64,000 nucleotides of DNA from assembly GCF_900129395.1 (NCBI RefSeq), contig NZ_FQVP01000004.1:310001-374000 (forward strand), given 5' to 3'. The position numbers and the translations under genes are program-made. How positions within the stretch are numbered: the first letter of the stretch is position 1; each line of letters opens with the position of its first letter. Shown here piece after piece: positions 16,461 to 24,850 of the stretch. The DNA comes from Pseudosulfitobacter pseudonitzschiae. GTDB lineage: Bacteria > Pseudomonadota > Alphaproteobacteria > Rhodobacterales > Rhodobacteraceae. The notes below the pieces were generated by a model, which saw nothing but the letters and a program-made list of their open reading frames with translations, ran no database searches and was not told where the DNA came from.

Positions 16461-16847
16461 ATGCTGAAACTGCCATCCCTGATCCAGGTCGCCGCCAGCC
16501 GCGACGATCTGTATGTTTTCCGCATCACCGGCGAAGTCAGCGCCGAGGATATGTCCGAGCTTGCCGCTTATATGAACGATGTGTTCGACAAGCCGGGCAA
16601 GGTGGACCTGATGCTGATATTCGACCGCTACGACGGGGCTGAATCCGGCGCATCGTTCAGCTGGGAAACGCTGAAATCCCGCCTGCGCGCGTTGTCGAAC
16701 CTGAACAAATATGTGGTTGTCGGTGCATCGGATCATGCCGCCGAGCTGATCGAGGCGATGGGCAGCGTGATCCCGGTCGATGCGGAAACCTTTGACGAGG
16801 AAATCAGCGCGTGGCGGTATCTTGAGGCCGAAGCGGTCGCTGCTTGA
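16461..16847 (+). CDS. STAS/SpoIIAA-like protein
   Basis: 128 residues resembling the SpoIIAA-like (DUF3478) family: SLIQVAASRDDLYVFRITGE, VDLMLIFDRYDGAE, LSNLNKYVVVGASDHAAELI. These small alpha/beta proteins have a STAS-like fold, and no activity is assigned. The start at 16461 has AGGAG eight bases upstream. It is divergent from arfB with 72 bases between starts. The next object downstream is a convergent minus-strand small transcript whose terminator lies just after this stop. Confidence 0.75.
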   Translation: MLKLPSLIQVAASRDDLYVFRITGEVSAEDMSELAAYMNDVFDKPGKVDLMLIFDRYDGAESGASFSWETLKSRLRALSNLNKYVVVGASDHAAELIEAMGSVIPVDAETFDEEISAWRYLEAEAVAA

Positions 16848-16856
16848 TCCACGCAC

Positions 16857-16890
16857 GAAAAAGGGCCGCGTGGCGTTTGCCTGCGGCCCT
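16857..16890 (-). terminator. Rho-independent terminator of the small minus-strand transcript
   Basis: A perfect 8-base stem (16883-16890 pairing with 16862-16869) with a 13-base loop is followed on the minus strand by TTTTT (16862-16858) and CGTG. The T-run exists only in the minus direction, so it ends a transcript coming from the right and also backs the end of the STAS-like gene. Confidence 0.75.
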
Positions 16891-17045
16891 CTCGAAAGTT
16901 TCAGGAGGCGGGGTCGGTTAGACCATATGGTCCACTTGGTGGATCACGTCGCCAAGGGCTGCCTTACCGGGCATTCCTCCAAGCTGTTCCGACACCTCTC
17001 TCCAATACCTTTCTGGACACTAGAGCACCTCCTTTCAATTGTTTC
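16858..17045 (-). ncRNA. Unidentified compact transcript with two overlapping 18-codon ORFs
   Basis: About 190 bases bounded by a TTGACA at 17083-17078 and the terminator at 16857-16890. It contains a full Shine-Dalgarno AGGAGG (17033-17028), seven bases from a GTG (17020) that opens an 18-residue ORF (VSRKVLERGVGTAWRNAR, stop at 16964). A second ATG (16974) opens an overlapping 18-residue ORF in another frame (MPGKAALGDVIHQVDHMV, stop at 16918). CCTCCT at 16908-16903 is complementary to the first AGGAGG. I do not recognise the family. It could be a small-protein mRNA, a riboregulator, or both. The limits are predictions. Confidence 0.5.
16964..17020 (-). CDS. Possible 18-residue small protein in the compact transcript
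   Basis: GTG start at 17020 with an ideal AGGAGG at seven bases spacing; product VSRKVLERGVGTAWRNAR, basic (five Arg/Lys). The ribosome site is the main support; codon count is too low for other tests. It could be a leader peptide for the overlapping ORF at 16918-16974. Confidence 0.4.
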   Translation of the reverse strand: MSRKVLERGVGTAWRNAR

Positions 17046-17077
17046 AGATACTTTAAGGTTGGCACGTAAGCGCGATT

Positions 17078-17083
17078 TGTCAA
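17078..17083 (-). promoter_or_regulatory. -35 element of the compact transcript
   Basis: A perfect TTGACA reads from 17083 to 17078 on the minus strand in an AT-rich patch just after the end of the queuosine-transporter gene. The -10 region at about 17060-17049 is poor (aacctt or ttaaag). Confidence 0.45.
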
Positions 17084-17093
17084 AACACTTTTT

Positions 17094-17705
17094 TCATACA
17101 AAGCGACGTGTAATGGCCCGAAATGGGATAAGTGCCACCAAAGCAAGCAATAATTTTACCGACCAATCCGCAATCGCCAGGGACACCCACAGCGGGGCGA
17201 CTGGACCCACACCCAGAAGCGGCAGCATTTCAGCCGCCCAGGTCACGTCGGTGGCCGGGTGGATGAACGCCAGCGACGACGCAAAGGCGATGGAAAAGAA
17301 CAGGATCGTGTCAACGCTGCTGCTGACCAGCGTCGAGGCCAGCGGCGCACGCCACCACGCGCCGCTGCGCAGTGCCGAAAAGATTGCAACGTCGATCAGC
17401 TGCGCCGTCAAAAACGCCACGCCCGAGGCGATGGCAATGCGCACGGTGACCAGCGGGCCGAACTCGCCCATGATTTGCGTGCCGATCAGGCTGCAGATCA
17501 CCCCCGCGACAAAACCGGCCAGCACGACCTTGCGTGCGGCAGCCGCGCCATAGACGCGGTTCATGATGTCGGTGACCAGAAAGGCCAGCGGATAGGTAAA
17601 GGCCCCCCATGTCAGCCATTGGCCGAACAGGAACTGGACAAGGATGTTCGAGGCCACGACGATGGCAGCCATGGCAATGATGCCGGGGATATGTGCGCGT
17701 TGCAT
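17094..17705 (-). CDS. Queuosine-precursor transporter, VUT/YhhQ family
   Basis: 203-residue inner-membrane protein with about six helices of the VUT (DUF165) family, whose characterised members import the queuosine precursors preQ0/preQ1. Characteristic segments are VVASNILVQFLFGQWLTWGA, TYPLAFLVTDIMNRVYGAAA and SSSVDTILFFSIAFASSLAF. The start MQRAHIPGIIAM at 17705 is chosen because it opens directly before the first helix; the frame extends to 17795. I checked the 90 bases upstream for a preQ1 riboswitch and saw none. Confidence 0.88.
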   Translation of the reverse strand: MQRAHIPGIIAMAAIVVASNILVQFLFGQWLTWGAFTYPLAFLVTDIMNRVYGAAAARKVVLAGFVAGVICSLIGTQIMGEFGPLVTVRIAIASGVAFLTAQLIDVAIFSALRSGAWWRAPLASTLVSSSVDTILFFSIAFASSLAFIHPATDVTWAAEMLPLLGVGPVAPLWVSLAIADWSVKLLLALVALIPFRAITRRFV

Positions 17706-17796
17706 TGATATGTTCCGTTTTGACAAGGGTGCGGCGACTTGGCCCGCCTTGATGACGGACGCGCGGTCCATAAGCCCAAGAAGGCCATCGTGCAAG

Positions 17797-18633
17797 CTAT
17801 TCCGTCAGGGTGAATTCGACGATCTGGTTGCTTTGAAAGACGTTAAAGTTGTCGTCCGCGACCAGTGACAGGTGGGTGATGCCCTTGGCATCCTGCCAGA
17901 CGCTCAACCCCTCAAGGTTGCCATAGGTGCCCGCGTCGGTTTTCAGCAATGTCATCTCCGACAGGTCGGGCGCGGTCAGGTCGAACCGCCGGATACGACT
18001 GGCAAAGCCCCGAAAGGACACGGCGCGTTCCAGCACATACAACAACCCGTCCGACCCGAAATCGGCCCCCGTGACCAGGAAAGACCCCTCACGCGGAAGC
18101 TCGGGGCCTTTGGTCCAGCTGCCATCCTTGTATAGGTAAACAGGAAAGGGCGTGGCGCTTGTCGCGGTCGCTTCTGGCATGGTCACCAGCGTGCCATTCG
18201 CCGAAACCGCCAATGCTTCCAGCGCACGGTTGGTGACCATCCCGGCAAAATCAGCATGATCTTTCAGCCGCTCAAAGGTGCCGTCGGCACGTTCTGCAAA
18301 AATCCCGGCTGGCCCCTCAAGTGAGATATACAGCGTGCCTTGCGCGTCCACCGCCATGCCTTCGGTGTCGCCCAGCTGGGCCGTGCGGTTGTCGGGTGTG
18401 GCGCTGGCCACTTCCATCGTGTCGCCCGTGCGGTCCATCACCAGATGAAACAACGCACCCCGATCCGACAGCACCAGCGCTTCGGCGCCGCCATCGGACA
18501 TCTCGATCGCCGACAGCCCGCCAAAGCTGTCCGACAGACGCGGTAGCGGGGTGATCCCGTCCAGCGTCAGTGCCGGTTCAGCATTCGCACAGGCCGCCGC
18601 GCAGATCAGCGCGAGGACAGAACGCCGGAGCAT
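17797..18633 (-). CDS. Secreted esterase-like-of-phytase family protein
   Basis: 278 residues with a cleavable signal peptide (MLRRSVLALICAAACANA, cleavage after ANA). The mature part has beta-propeller-like repeats (LGDTEGMAVDAQGTLYISLE, ALEALAVSANGTLVTMPE, TYGNLEGLSVWQDAKG) typical of the esterase-like activity of phytase family. It is periplasmic. The enzymatic activity is uncertain, since most bacterial members are uncharacterised. Its start (18633) lies inside the 3' end of mepA, a 28-base overlap, so the two are cotranscribed. Confidence 0.75.
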   Translation of the reverse strand: MLRRSVLALICAAACANAEPALTLDGITPLPRLSDSFGGLSAIEMSDGGAEALVLSDRGALFHLVMDRTGDTMEVASATPDNRTAQLGDTEGMAVDAQGTLYISLEGPAGIFAERADGTFERLKDHADFAGMVTNRALEALAVSANGTLVTMPEATATSATPFPVYLYKDGSWTKGPELPREGSFLVTGADFGSDGLLYVLERAVSFRGFASRIRRFDLTAPDLSEMTLLKTDAGTYGNLEGLSVWQDAKGITHLSLVADDNFNVFQSNQIVEFTLTE

Positions 18634-19523
18634 TGCTGGGGCAGATCGGCAACGGTCAGTTCGCGGCGCGGTTTCGGCTTCGGCGCGTTGGGGTTTGGCG
18701 GTGGCGGGTTCAGGATGTTGTTCACCCATTCCTGCGCATCCGCGCACCCATCCCCGGCGGGGGGCGGTGTCTGATCAACGCAGCCACGCGCGCCCTTGGG
18801 ACAGGCCAGCCGGACGTGGAAATGGTAATGGTGCCCGTACCACGGACGCACCTTGCGCAGCCACGACCGGTCGCCTTTTTCATCCTTGCACATCTGCACC
18901 TTGGCCCCAGGAAAGACAAAGATCCGCGCGGTGCGGCTGTCTTGGGCGGCGGCCTTGATGATTTCGTGATGGGCACGGGTCCATGACCCGTTGGTATAGG
19001 CCCCGTTGGCGCGGCGGGTCGAGATCGACGAGATGTTCTCGCGCTCGGCCACGCTGAGGTTCAGGTTGGCGGCGGGCAGCATCCAGATGTCGGCGTCCAG
19101 CCCGATCTGGTGGCTGGCGTGCCCTGTCAGCATCGGGCCACCGCGCGGCTGGCTCATGTCGCCCACGTAAATCCCGTTCCATCCCGGTTGCTGCGCGGCC
19201 TTGCGGCTGAGTTTCTGAATGAAATCGACCAGTTCGGGGTTGCCCCAGTTCCGGTTGCGCGACAGGCGCATCGCCTGCCATGTGGGACCGGTTTCCGCCA
19301 GTTGCACCGATCCGGCGGCACAGCCCTTGGCATAGCTGCCATAGGCGGCGGGCGATTGCTGCGATCCGACACGTTCGGCGCCAAAGGCAGCCTTGGCCGA
19401 TCCGCGCAACAGCGCCGGGTCGATGTCCGGCAGCGGTGTGCCGTCAATGTTGGTGTCGGACTGGCCGCTGCACGCAGCGGTTACGACCATCAGGACAGCG
19501 ATACACACACGACGCAAATACAT
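18606..19523 (-). CDS. mepA: Penicillin-insensitive murein endopeptidase
   Basis: 305-residue M74 family endopeptidase that cuts the D-Ala-meso-DAP cross-links of peptidoglycan. The N-terminus is a lipoprotein signal (VCIAVLMVVTAACSGQ), suggesting membrane anchoring, unlike soluble E. coli MepA. Zn ligands are visible in GHASHQIGLDADIW and GHHYHFHVRLACP, the latter the family C-terminal signature. The tail is Pro-rich (NPPPPNPNAPKPKPRRELTV). The stop of the upstream MFS gene overlaps this ATG by one base (TAATG), so MFS, mepA and the esterase-like gene are probably one operon. Confidence 0.93.
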   Translation of the reverse strand: MYLRRVCIAVLMVVTAACSGQSDTNIDGTPLPDIDPALLRGSAKAAFGAERVGSQQSPAAYGSYAKGCAAGSVQLAETGPTWQAMRLSRNRNWGNPELVDFIQKLSRKAAQQPGWNGIYVGDMSQPRGGPMLTGHASHQIGLDADIWMLPAANLNLSVAERENISSISTRRANGAYTNGSWTRAHHEIIKAAAQDSRTARIFVFPGAKVQMCKDEKGDRSWLRKVRPWYGHHYHFHVRLACPKGARGCVDQTPPPAGDGCADAQEWVNNILNPPPPNPNAPKPKPRRELTVADLPQQCSGVLSSR

Positions 19524-20893
19524 TACTCAATCTCTCCATCCGGTTTCACCCAGATTAACATGATCAGCCCGATTGCAAAGAGCCCGATCAACGGCGTGAC
19601 GCCAAAGCGCTGGCTTCCGCTTATCTGAGACGCGACAGCGATCAGCGCAGGCGCCAGAAACGTCGTGGCCTTGCCCGACAGCGCATACAGGCCAAAGGCT
19701 TCGGTCATGCGTTCGGAATTGCCCTGACGAGTCAGCATGTTGCGGCTGGCACTTTGCAACACCCCGCCCGCGGCCCCGATCAGCATACCGGCGACATAGA
19801 ACAGGATGTCAGGCAGGCTGGACCCTTCGGCAAGCTGCACACCAAAGGCTGAGGTGGGCGACAGCGACACGATCAGGATGGCGGTACCCATCAGGATCAG
19901 ACAGCACAGGATAATCAACGGCTTTGGCCCAAGCGCGCGGTCGGCATAGCCACCCAGCCAGCAGAACAGCGCGCCACTGGCCGCAGCGATGATGCCGAAA
20001 ATGCCCACTTCGGTGATGCTCCAGTTCAGCACGCCCAGCGCATAGATACCGCCGAATGTGTACATCCCGTTCAGCGCATCGCGGTAGAACATGGACGATC
20101 CCAGATAAGCCAGCAGGCTGGGATTGCCCGGCAGGTTCACCAGCGTCTGCTTCAACTCGCGCAGGCCATTGCCGAATTTATAGCGCAGGCGCGGCGCGTC
20201 TGAAGGTGTCTCTTTGACCCACAGAAAGAACGGAATCATGAACACGGCGAACCAGATCGCGCTAAACGGACCGACAAAGCGGGTGTCGGCCTTGGTCGCC
20301 GGGTCCAGCCCGAACAGCGGGTCCAGCCCGGCCATGGTGCGGCCTGACGCTCCGGCCTGAAACAACGCCAGCATCAGCAGCAGCGCCAACACGCCGCCCG
20401 CATAGCCAAACCCCCAGCCCGAGCCGGAAATCTTGCCCAATTCGTCCTTGGGGCCAAGCGAGGGCAGATAGCTGTTGGTAAAGATCGTGGCGAATTCCAT
20501 CCCGATCAGGCCGATGCCAAAGAAGAACAGCGCCCAGATCACGGAAAAGTCCTGTGGCGCGGTCCACCACAGCGCATAGGAACCAATGAAATACATCGCT
20601 GAAAACAGCCATATCCACGGCATACGGCGGCCAGTGCTGTCGGCAATGCCGCCCAGAATCGGCGCCAGAATGGCGATTGTGACGCCCGCCACGGCCAACC
20701 CGTACCCCCACAACGCCTGCGCCTGCGCCTCGGCGGCGGTCTCGGACATGCCACCCGCCATCAGCTGTGCGGCTGCAGTTTGGGCAAAGTAGGGCCCAAA
20801 GATAAACGTCAGCAGCAGCGTGTTGTACGGCTGACTGGCCCAGTCAAAGAAATACCAGCCCCAGATCCGCTTTTTCAGTGATACCTCAGCCAT
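19523..20893 (-). CDS. MFS transporter of the UMF1/Atg22-like family
   Basis: 456 residues, about 12 helices. It starts MAEVSLKKRIWGWYFFDWAS, the WAxYDWANQP-like opening of the UMF1 (Atg22-related) group, followed by PYNTLLLTFIFGPYFA. The central loop contains LRYKFGNGLRELKQTLVNLP. Substrates of bacterial members are unknown. It is the first gene of a likely three-gene operon with mepA, which suggests, as inference only, a link with peptidoglycan fragment handling. Confidence 0.85.
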   Translation of the reverse strand: MAEVSLKKRIWGWYFFDWASQPYNTLLLTFIFGPYFAQTAAAQLMAGGMSETAAEAQAQALWGYGLAVAGVTIAILAPILGGIADSTGRRMPWIWLFSAMYFIGSYALWWTAPQDFSVIWALFFFGIGLIGMEFATIFTNSYLPSLGPKDELGKISGSGWGFGYAGGVLALLLMLALFQAGASGRTMAGLDPLFGLDPATKADTRFVGPFSAIWFAVFMIPFFLWVKETPSDAPRLRYKFGNGLRELKQTLVNLPGNPSLLAYLGSSMFYRDALNGMYTFGGIYALGVLNWSITEVGIFGIIAAASGALFCWLGGYADRALGPKPLIILCCLILMGTAILIVSLSPTSAFGVQLAEGSSLPDILFYVAGMLIGAAGGVLQSASRNMLTRQGNSERMTEAFGLYALSGKATTFLAPALIAVASQISGSQRFGVTPLIGLFAIGLIMLIWVKPDGEIE

Positions 20894-20959
20894 TTCCGTC
20901 CCCAGCCCAGTTGTTGCCGCGATTAGAAACAGGGCCAGAGGACATAGGCAAGGAAAGGT

Positions 20960-21517
20960 TTACGCAGGGTGCGTAATCTCGTCCTGCATGGGGGGCCATG
21001 GACGTGTTGCCTCGGCATCGATCCACGCCGCGATCCAGTCGGGAACCGGCGGGCTGACGGGACTATGCCCCAGCGCTTCGGCGGCGCGGGCGGGATTGAT
21101 GGCGCGGCCATTCTCCAACAAGGCAGAGCGGTACAGCACATGGCTCGCGCATTCGCCGTTGGTTTTCCACATGGACTGTTCCAGATACATGAACCGGTCG
21201 TCCCAGCACACCAGCCGTGATTTCATCGTGAACCGTTCGAACATGGTGATCCGGCGGCGATAGCGCACCGAAGCGCCGGCCATGGTCAACGCCCACTTTT
21301 CCTTGAACAGCACCGCGACCAACCCGCCGCGCTGCGCCATCGCCAAACGTCCCAGATCATACAGCGTCAGCGTGCGCCCGTTGTTCAGCTCGCCGAACAT
21401 GTCGATGTCCCATGGCCAACAGATGTGACGGCTGATGTGCACGTCGTCAAAATGTTTCAGCGGCGGCAGCCGTCGGGCAACCAGAATGTCTTTGAACAGG
21501 CGGACGAAGGGGAACAT
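20960..21517 (-). CDS. Acyl-CoA thioesterase-like hotdog protein
   Basis: 185 residues of hotdog-fold thioesterase type. WPWDIDMFGELNNGRTLTLY corresponds to the segment holding the catalytic Asp/Asn and the NNxxY pattern of 4-hydroxybenzoyl-CoA-type thioesterases; YRRRITMFERFTMKSRLVCW forms the following strands. The start at 21517 is preferred because AGGAG sits eight bases upstream; ATG at 21523 is only two bases from it. No obvious operon partner. The acyl substrate is unknown. Confidence 0.8.
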   Translation of the reverse strand: MFPFVRLFKDILVARRLPPLKHFDDVHISRHICWPWDIDMFGELNNGRTLTLYDLGRLAMAQRGGLVAVLFKEKWALTMAGASVRYRRRITMFERFTMKSRLVCWDDRFMYLEQSMWKTNGECASHVLYRSALLENGRAINPARAAEALGHSPVSPPVPDWIAAWIDAEATRPWPPMQDEITHPA

Positions 21518-21641
21518 CGGCATGGCTCCTTTTTGGCCCTGTTCGCCCCGGTGCGCCCGCAGTGTCAACCATCACCTCGCGGCAGACTTGCCCTTTTGAC
21601 AGGGCATGACTAGTTGGAGTGCAATCAAAGAGGTGTGCCCG

Positions 21642-21932
21642 ATGCAATCGCTGTTCCAAATCCTGATGCTGCTGCTGAATATCGTGTGGTTCTTCATCAT
21701 TGCCCATGTGGTAATGAGCTGGCTGATCAACTTCCAGGTGCTGAACCTGCGCCAACCTGTTGTCGCCCAAATCTGGTACGGGCTGAACCGCCTGCTGGAA
21801 CCGGTCTACAGCCGCATCCGTCAAATCCTGCCCCCGATGGGCGGTCTGGACCTCGCACCGCTGGTGCTGCTGGTGGGCGTGGCCGTGTTGCGGATCGTGC
21901 TAATGAACAATGCGGCTGCGTTTTATTACTAG
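21642..21932 (+). CDS. YggT family membrane protein
   Basis: 96 residues, two hydrophobic helices separated by a conserved amphipathic stretch (ILMLLLNIVWFFIIAHVVMS, INFQVLNLRQPVV, LEPVYSRIRQILPPMGGLDL, then a second helix). YggT proteins are inner-membrane proteins linked to osmotic tolerance and, near cell-division genes, to septal organisation; the function is not settled. AGAGGTG lies seven bases before the ATG at 21642. A strong terminator follows immediately. Confidence 0.88.
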   Translation: MQSLFQILMLLLNIVWFFIIAHVVMSWLINFQVLNLRQPVVAQIWYGLNRLLEPVYSRIRQILPPMGGLDLAPLVLLVGVAVLRIVLMNNAAAFYY

Positions 21933-21938
21933 GCGGGT

Positions 21939-21966
21939 TCGGGGGCGCCGCCCCCCGAGTTTTTTT
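21939..21966 (+). terminator. Rho-independent terminator after the YggT gene
   Basis: TCGGGGG (21939-21945) pairs with CCCCCGA (21952-21958) around a 6-base loop, followed by a G and seven T's (21960-21966). It sits seven bases after the stop codon. Confidence 0.85.
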
Positions 21967-22054
21967 GAACCGAAGAAGCGGCAGACCTTGTTCATGGAAT
22001 CTTAGTGTGTGATTCTGCATCAAAAGAGCAGATAAATCACATCAAGGTTTTCCA

Positions 22055-24097
22055 ATGACAGGCGCTGCCACGCTATTGTCCGATGTATTCGGCTTTGACG
22101 CCTTCCGCCCCGGGCAGGAAGAGATCGTGCATGCCGTGGCCGACGGTGAAAACGTGTTGGCCATCATGCCGACAGGTGGCGGTAAATCCCTGTGTTTCCA
22201 ACTGCCTGCGCTGATGCGCGACGGGGTCACGGTGGTGATCTCGCCGTTGATCGCGCTGATGCGCGACCAGGTGCGCGCGCTGCAAGAGGCAGGGGTGTCG
22301 GCGGGTGCGCTGACCTCGGGCAACACACCCGAGGAAACCGATGCCGTCTGGGAGGCGCTGGAACGCGGCGAGCTGAAGCTGCTGTATATGGCGCCCGAAC
22401 GGCTGGCCGCAGGGTCGGCCATTGGCATGTTGCGCCGCATCGGCGTGTCGATGATTGCCGTGGACGAGGCACATTGCGTCAGTCAGTGGGGCCATGATTT
22501 CCGCCCCGACTATCTGCGCATCGGTGAATTGCGCCGCACCCTGAACGTGCCGCTGGCGGCGTTTACGGCGACCGCCGACATCGAAACCCAGGCCGAGATC
22601 GTGCAAAAGCTGTTCGACGGGGAACCGCCGCGCGCCTTTTTGCGTGGGTTCGACCGGCCCAACATCCATCTGGCCTTTGCCGCCAAGGACGGGCCGCGGG
22701 CGCAGATCCTGAACTTTGCCGCCGCGCGCAAGGGACAGTCGGGCATCGTCTATTGCGGCACGCGGGCCAAGACCGAAACGCTGGCGCAGGCGCTGCGTGA
22801 CGCGGGTCATGGCGCGATCCATTATCATGGCGGCATGGATGCCGACGACCGCCGCATTGCCGAACGCCGGTTCCAGCAAGAGGACGGGCTGATCGTTGTC
22901 GCCACTGTCGCCTTTGGCATGGGCATCGACAAGCCCGACATTCGCTGGGTCGCCCACGCCGACCTGCCCAAAAGCATCGAGGCCTATTATCAGGAAATCG
23001 GCCGTGCGGGCCGTGACGGTGCCCCTGCCGAAACCCTGACCCTGTTCGGTCCCGATGACATCAAACTGCGCCGGTCGCAAATTGACGAGGGGCTGGCCCC
23101 GCCCGAACGCCGTGCCGCCGACCACGGTCGGCTGAACGCGCTGCTGGGTCTGGCCGAGGCGCTGGAGTGCCGCCGCAAAACGCTGCTGGGGTATTTTGGC
23201 GAAACCGACGTGACCTGTGGCAGTTGTGATCTGTGCGACAAGCCGGCCGAGGTGTTTGACGGCACGACGGCGGTGCGCAAGGCGCTGTCCGCGATGCTGC
23301 GCACCGACGAATGGTTTGGCGCAGGCCATCTGATCGACATCCTGCTGGGCAACCGCACCGACAAGATCGCGCAGCGCGGGCACGACAGCCTGCCGACCTA
23401 TGGCGTGGGCAAGGAATACGACAAACGCCAATGGCAGGCGGTGTTCCGGCAGATGATGGGCCATGACCTGATCCGTCCCGATCCCACCCGCCATGGCGCG
23501 TTGCGGATGACCGACGCGGCGCTGCCGATCCTGCGGGACGAGGCCACGATCAACCTGCGCCGTGACAGCATCCGCAGCGCGGGAACCAACCGCCGGCCAG
23601 CGGTCAAGGAGATGGTGTCGGAAGAGGACGCGCCACTGCTGAGCGCGCTCAAGGCGCAGCGCCGCGCGCTGGCCGAGGCGGCGCGGGTGCCGGCCTATGT
23701 CATCTCTACCGACCGCACGCTGATCGAAATGGCTGAAAACCGGCCTGCCAACCTGGACGCAATGGCCGGGATCAGCGGCGTGGGTGCCAAGAAACTGGAA
23801 CGCTATGGCGATACGTTCTTGCAGGTGATCAACGGGGCCGCGGACGACGTGCACCCGACGCGGCGCAAGCTGGCGGGGCGGGCTGCGGGAACGGTCTATG
23901 ATCAGCTGATGGACGCGCAGGCCCAGTTGGCGCGCGGCTCTGGCGGCACCGACAAACCGCTGAGCTGTTCGGCCGCCCAATTGGCCAAAGTGGCGCAGAT
24001 GCGCAGCGCCGATCCGGCAGCGCTGGAGCGGCTTTTGGGCGAACGCCGCGCCGAAAGATTTGGCGCGGCATTCCTGGCTGTGTTGTCCGAGACCTAG
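22055..24097 (+). CDS. recQ: ATP-dependent DNA helicase RecQ
   Basis: 680-residue superfamily 2 3'-5' helicase for recombination and fork repair. The helicase core has Walker A (MPTGGGKSLCFQLPAL), the DEAH box (VDEAHCVSQWGHDFRPDY) with the RecQ aromatic loop, and motif VI (YYQEIGRAGRDG). The RQC domain carries the zinc cysteines (CRRKTLLG through VTCGSCDLC). A C-terminal HRDC domain is present (ISTDRTLIEMAENRPANLDA). About 70 further residues follow the HRDC. Its stop overlaps the convergent GST stop by four bases. Confidence 0.96.
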   Translation: MTGAATLLSDVFGFDAFRPGQEEIVHAVADGENVLAIMPTGGGKSLCFQLPALMRDGVTVVISPLIALMRDQVRALQEAGVSAGALTSGNTPEETDAVWEALERGELKLLYMAPERLAAGSAIGMLRRIGVSMIAVDEAHCVSQWGHDFRPDYLRIGELRRTLNVPLAAFTATADIETQAEIVQKLFDGEPPRAFLRGFDRPNIHLAFAAKDGPRAQILNFAAARKGQSGIVYCGTRAKTETLAQALRDAGHGAIHYHGGMDADDRRIAERRFQQEDGLIVVATVAFGMGIDKPDIRWVAHADLPKSIEAYYQEIGRAGRDGAPAETLTLFGPDDIKLRRSQIDEGLAPPERRAADHGRLNALLGLAEALECRRKTLLGYFGETDVTCGSCDLCDKPAEVFDGTTAVRKALSAMLRTDEWFGAGHLIDILLGNRTDKIAQRGHDSLPTYGVGKEYDKRQWQAVFRQMMGHDLIRPDPTRHGALRMTDAALPILRDEATINLRRDSIRSAGTNRRPAVKEMVSEEDAPLLSALKAQRRALAEAARVPAYVISTDRTLIEMAENRPANLDAMAGISGVGAKKLERYGDTFLQVINGAADDVHPTRRKLAGRAAGTVYDQLMDAQAQLARGSGGTDKPLSCSAAQLAKVAQMRSADPAALERLLGERRAERFGAAFLAVLSET

Positions 24098-24702
24098 GCG
24101 GCGTCCAGCATCGCGGCATCCCGCTCTTGCATCTCTTTTATCGACGGGCGGCTGCCGCAGCGTTCGATCCACGCCTTGATGTTGGGCATGTCGGGGATGA
24201 AATCCGGCATGAACTGGAACGGCGAGGCCATCAGCAGATCGGCAGCGGTATAGCTGTCGCCCAGCAAATAGGGTTGTTGCGACAGCGTCTGGTCCAGATG
24301 GGCGTAGAACTCTTTCGGTCCGCGAAACGTGGTGTAGAACGCGGGATGGTCCACGCCCGCTGCCAGCCCGATCATCACCGGTTCGACCACATTGCCGTAA
24401 TAGGCCAGCCAACTGAGATATGCCCCCCGACGGCTGTCACCGATCGGCACACCCATATCACTGGCGAAATGGTCGGTCAGATACAGGATGATCGCGTTGC
24501 TCTCGCGGATCAGCGTGCCGTCATGGTCCAGCAGTGGCACCTTGCCCTCGGGGTGCGGGTTCGCCGGATCGGGCGCGCCGATGTTGCCCCGACGGACCAG
24601 ACCGACGACGCGAATGTCGACCTTGTCGAGGGCATCCATTTCGATCAGCAATTGCACGATACGGGACGAGCGGGTGTTGGGGCCGTGATACAGCGTAAGC
24701 AT
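24094..24702 (-). CDS. Glutathione S-transferase family protein
   Basis: 202 residues. The N-terminal thioredoxin-like domain begins LTLYHGPNTRSSRIVQLLIE, with the Ser/Arg region that activates glutathione, and has the GSH-binding EGKVPLLDHDGTLIRESNAI segment (cis-Pro plus ES motif). The C-terminal helical domain follows (GDSYTAADLLMASPFQFMPD). The class and substrate cannot be assigned from sequence. It is divergent from yaaA across 148 bases that probably hold both promoters. Confidence 0.88.
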   Translation of the reverse strand: MLTLYHGPNTRSSRIVQLLIEMDALDKVDIRVVGLVRRGNIGAPDPANPHPEGKVPLLDHDGTLIRESNAIILYLTDHFASDMGVPIGDSRRGAYLSWLAYYGNVVEPVMIGLAAGVDHPAFYTTFRGPKEFYAHLDQTLSQQPYLLGDSYTAADLLMASPFQFMPDFIPDMPNIKAWIERCGSRPSIKEMQERDAAMLDAA

Positions 24703-24850
24703 GGGTTGGATCCTTTGGCTTGGGTTTCTCTGCCTATGGGATAGCCCACAGTGCTGTCAGTTTTTGGCAGTACGCCCGCCGCGGTGATCGCTGGCTGGAC
24801 CTTCGCCGCCCCGCACATTAGGTCAGGTGCAAACCAAAGGAGACGAACAG

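Noticed and set aside
16389-16856. N-terminal extension of arfB
   Set aside because: The extension is antisense to the STAS-like gene, and ArfB proteins are about 140 residues long, starting just before the GGQ domain.
17706-17800. preQ1 riboswitch before the queuosine-precursor transporter
   Set aside because: I looked for the short preQ1-I hairpin plus A-rich tail and for larger classes; no convincing fold or conserved core is visible.
22073-24412. 779-codon minus-strand open frame
   Set aside because: Antisense shadow of recQ, no recognisable domain, composition biased to Arg, Gln, His.
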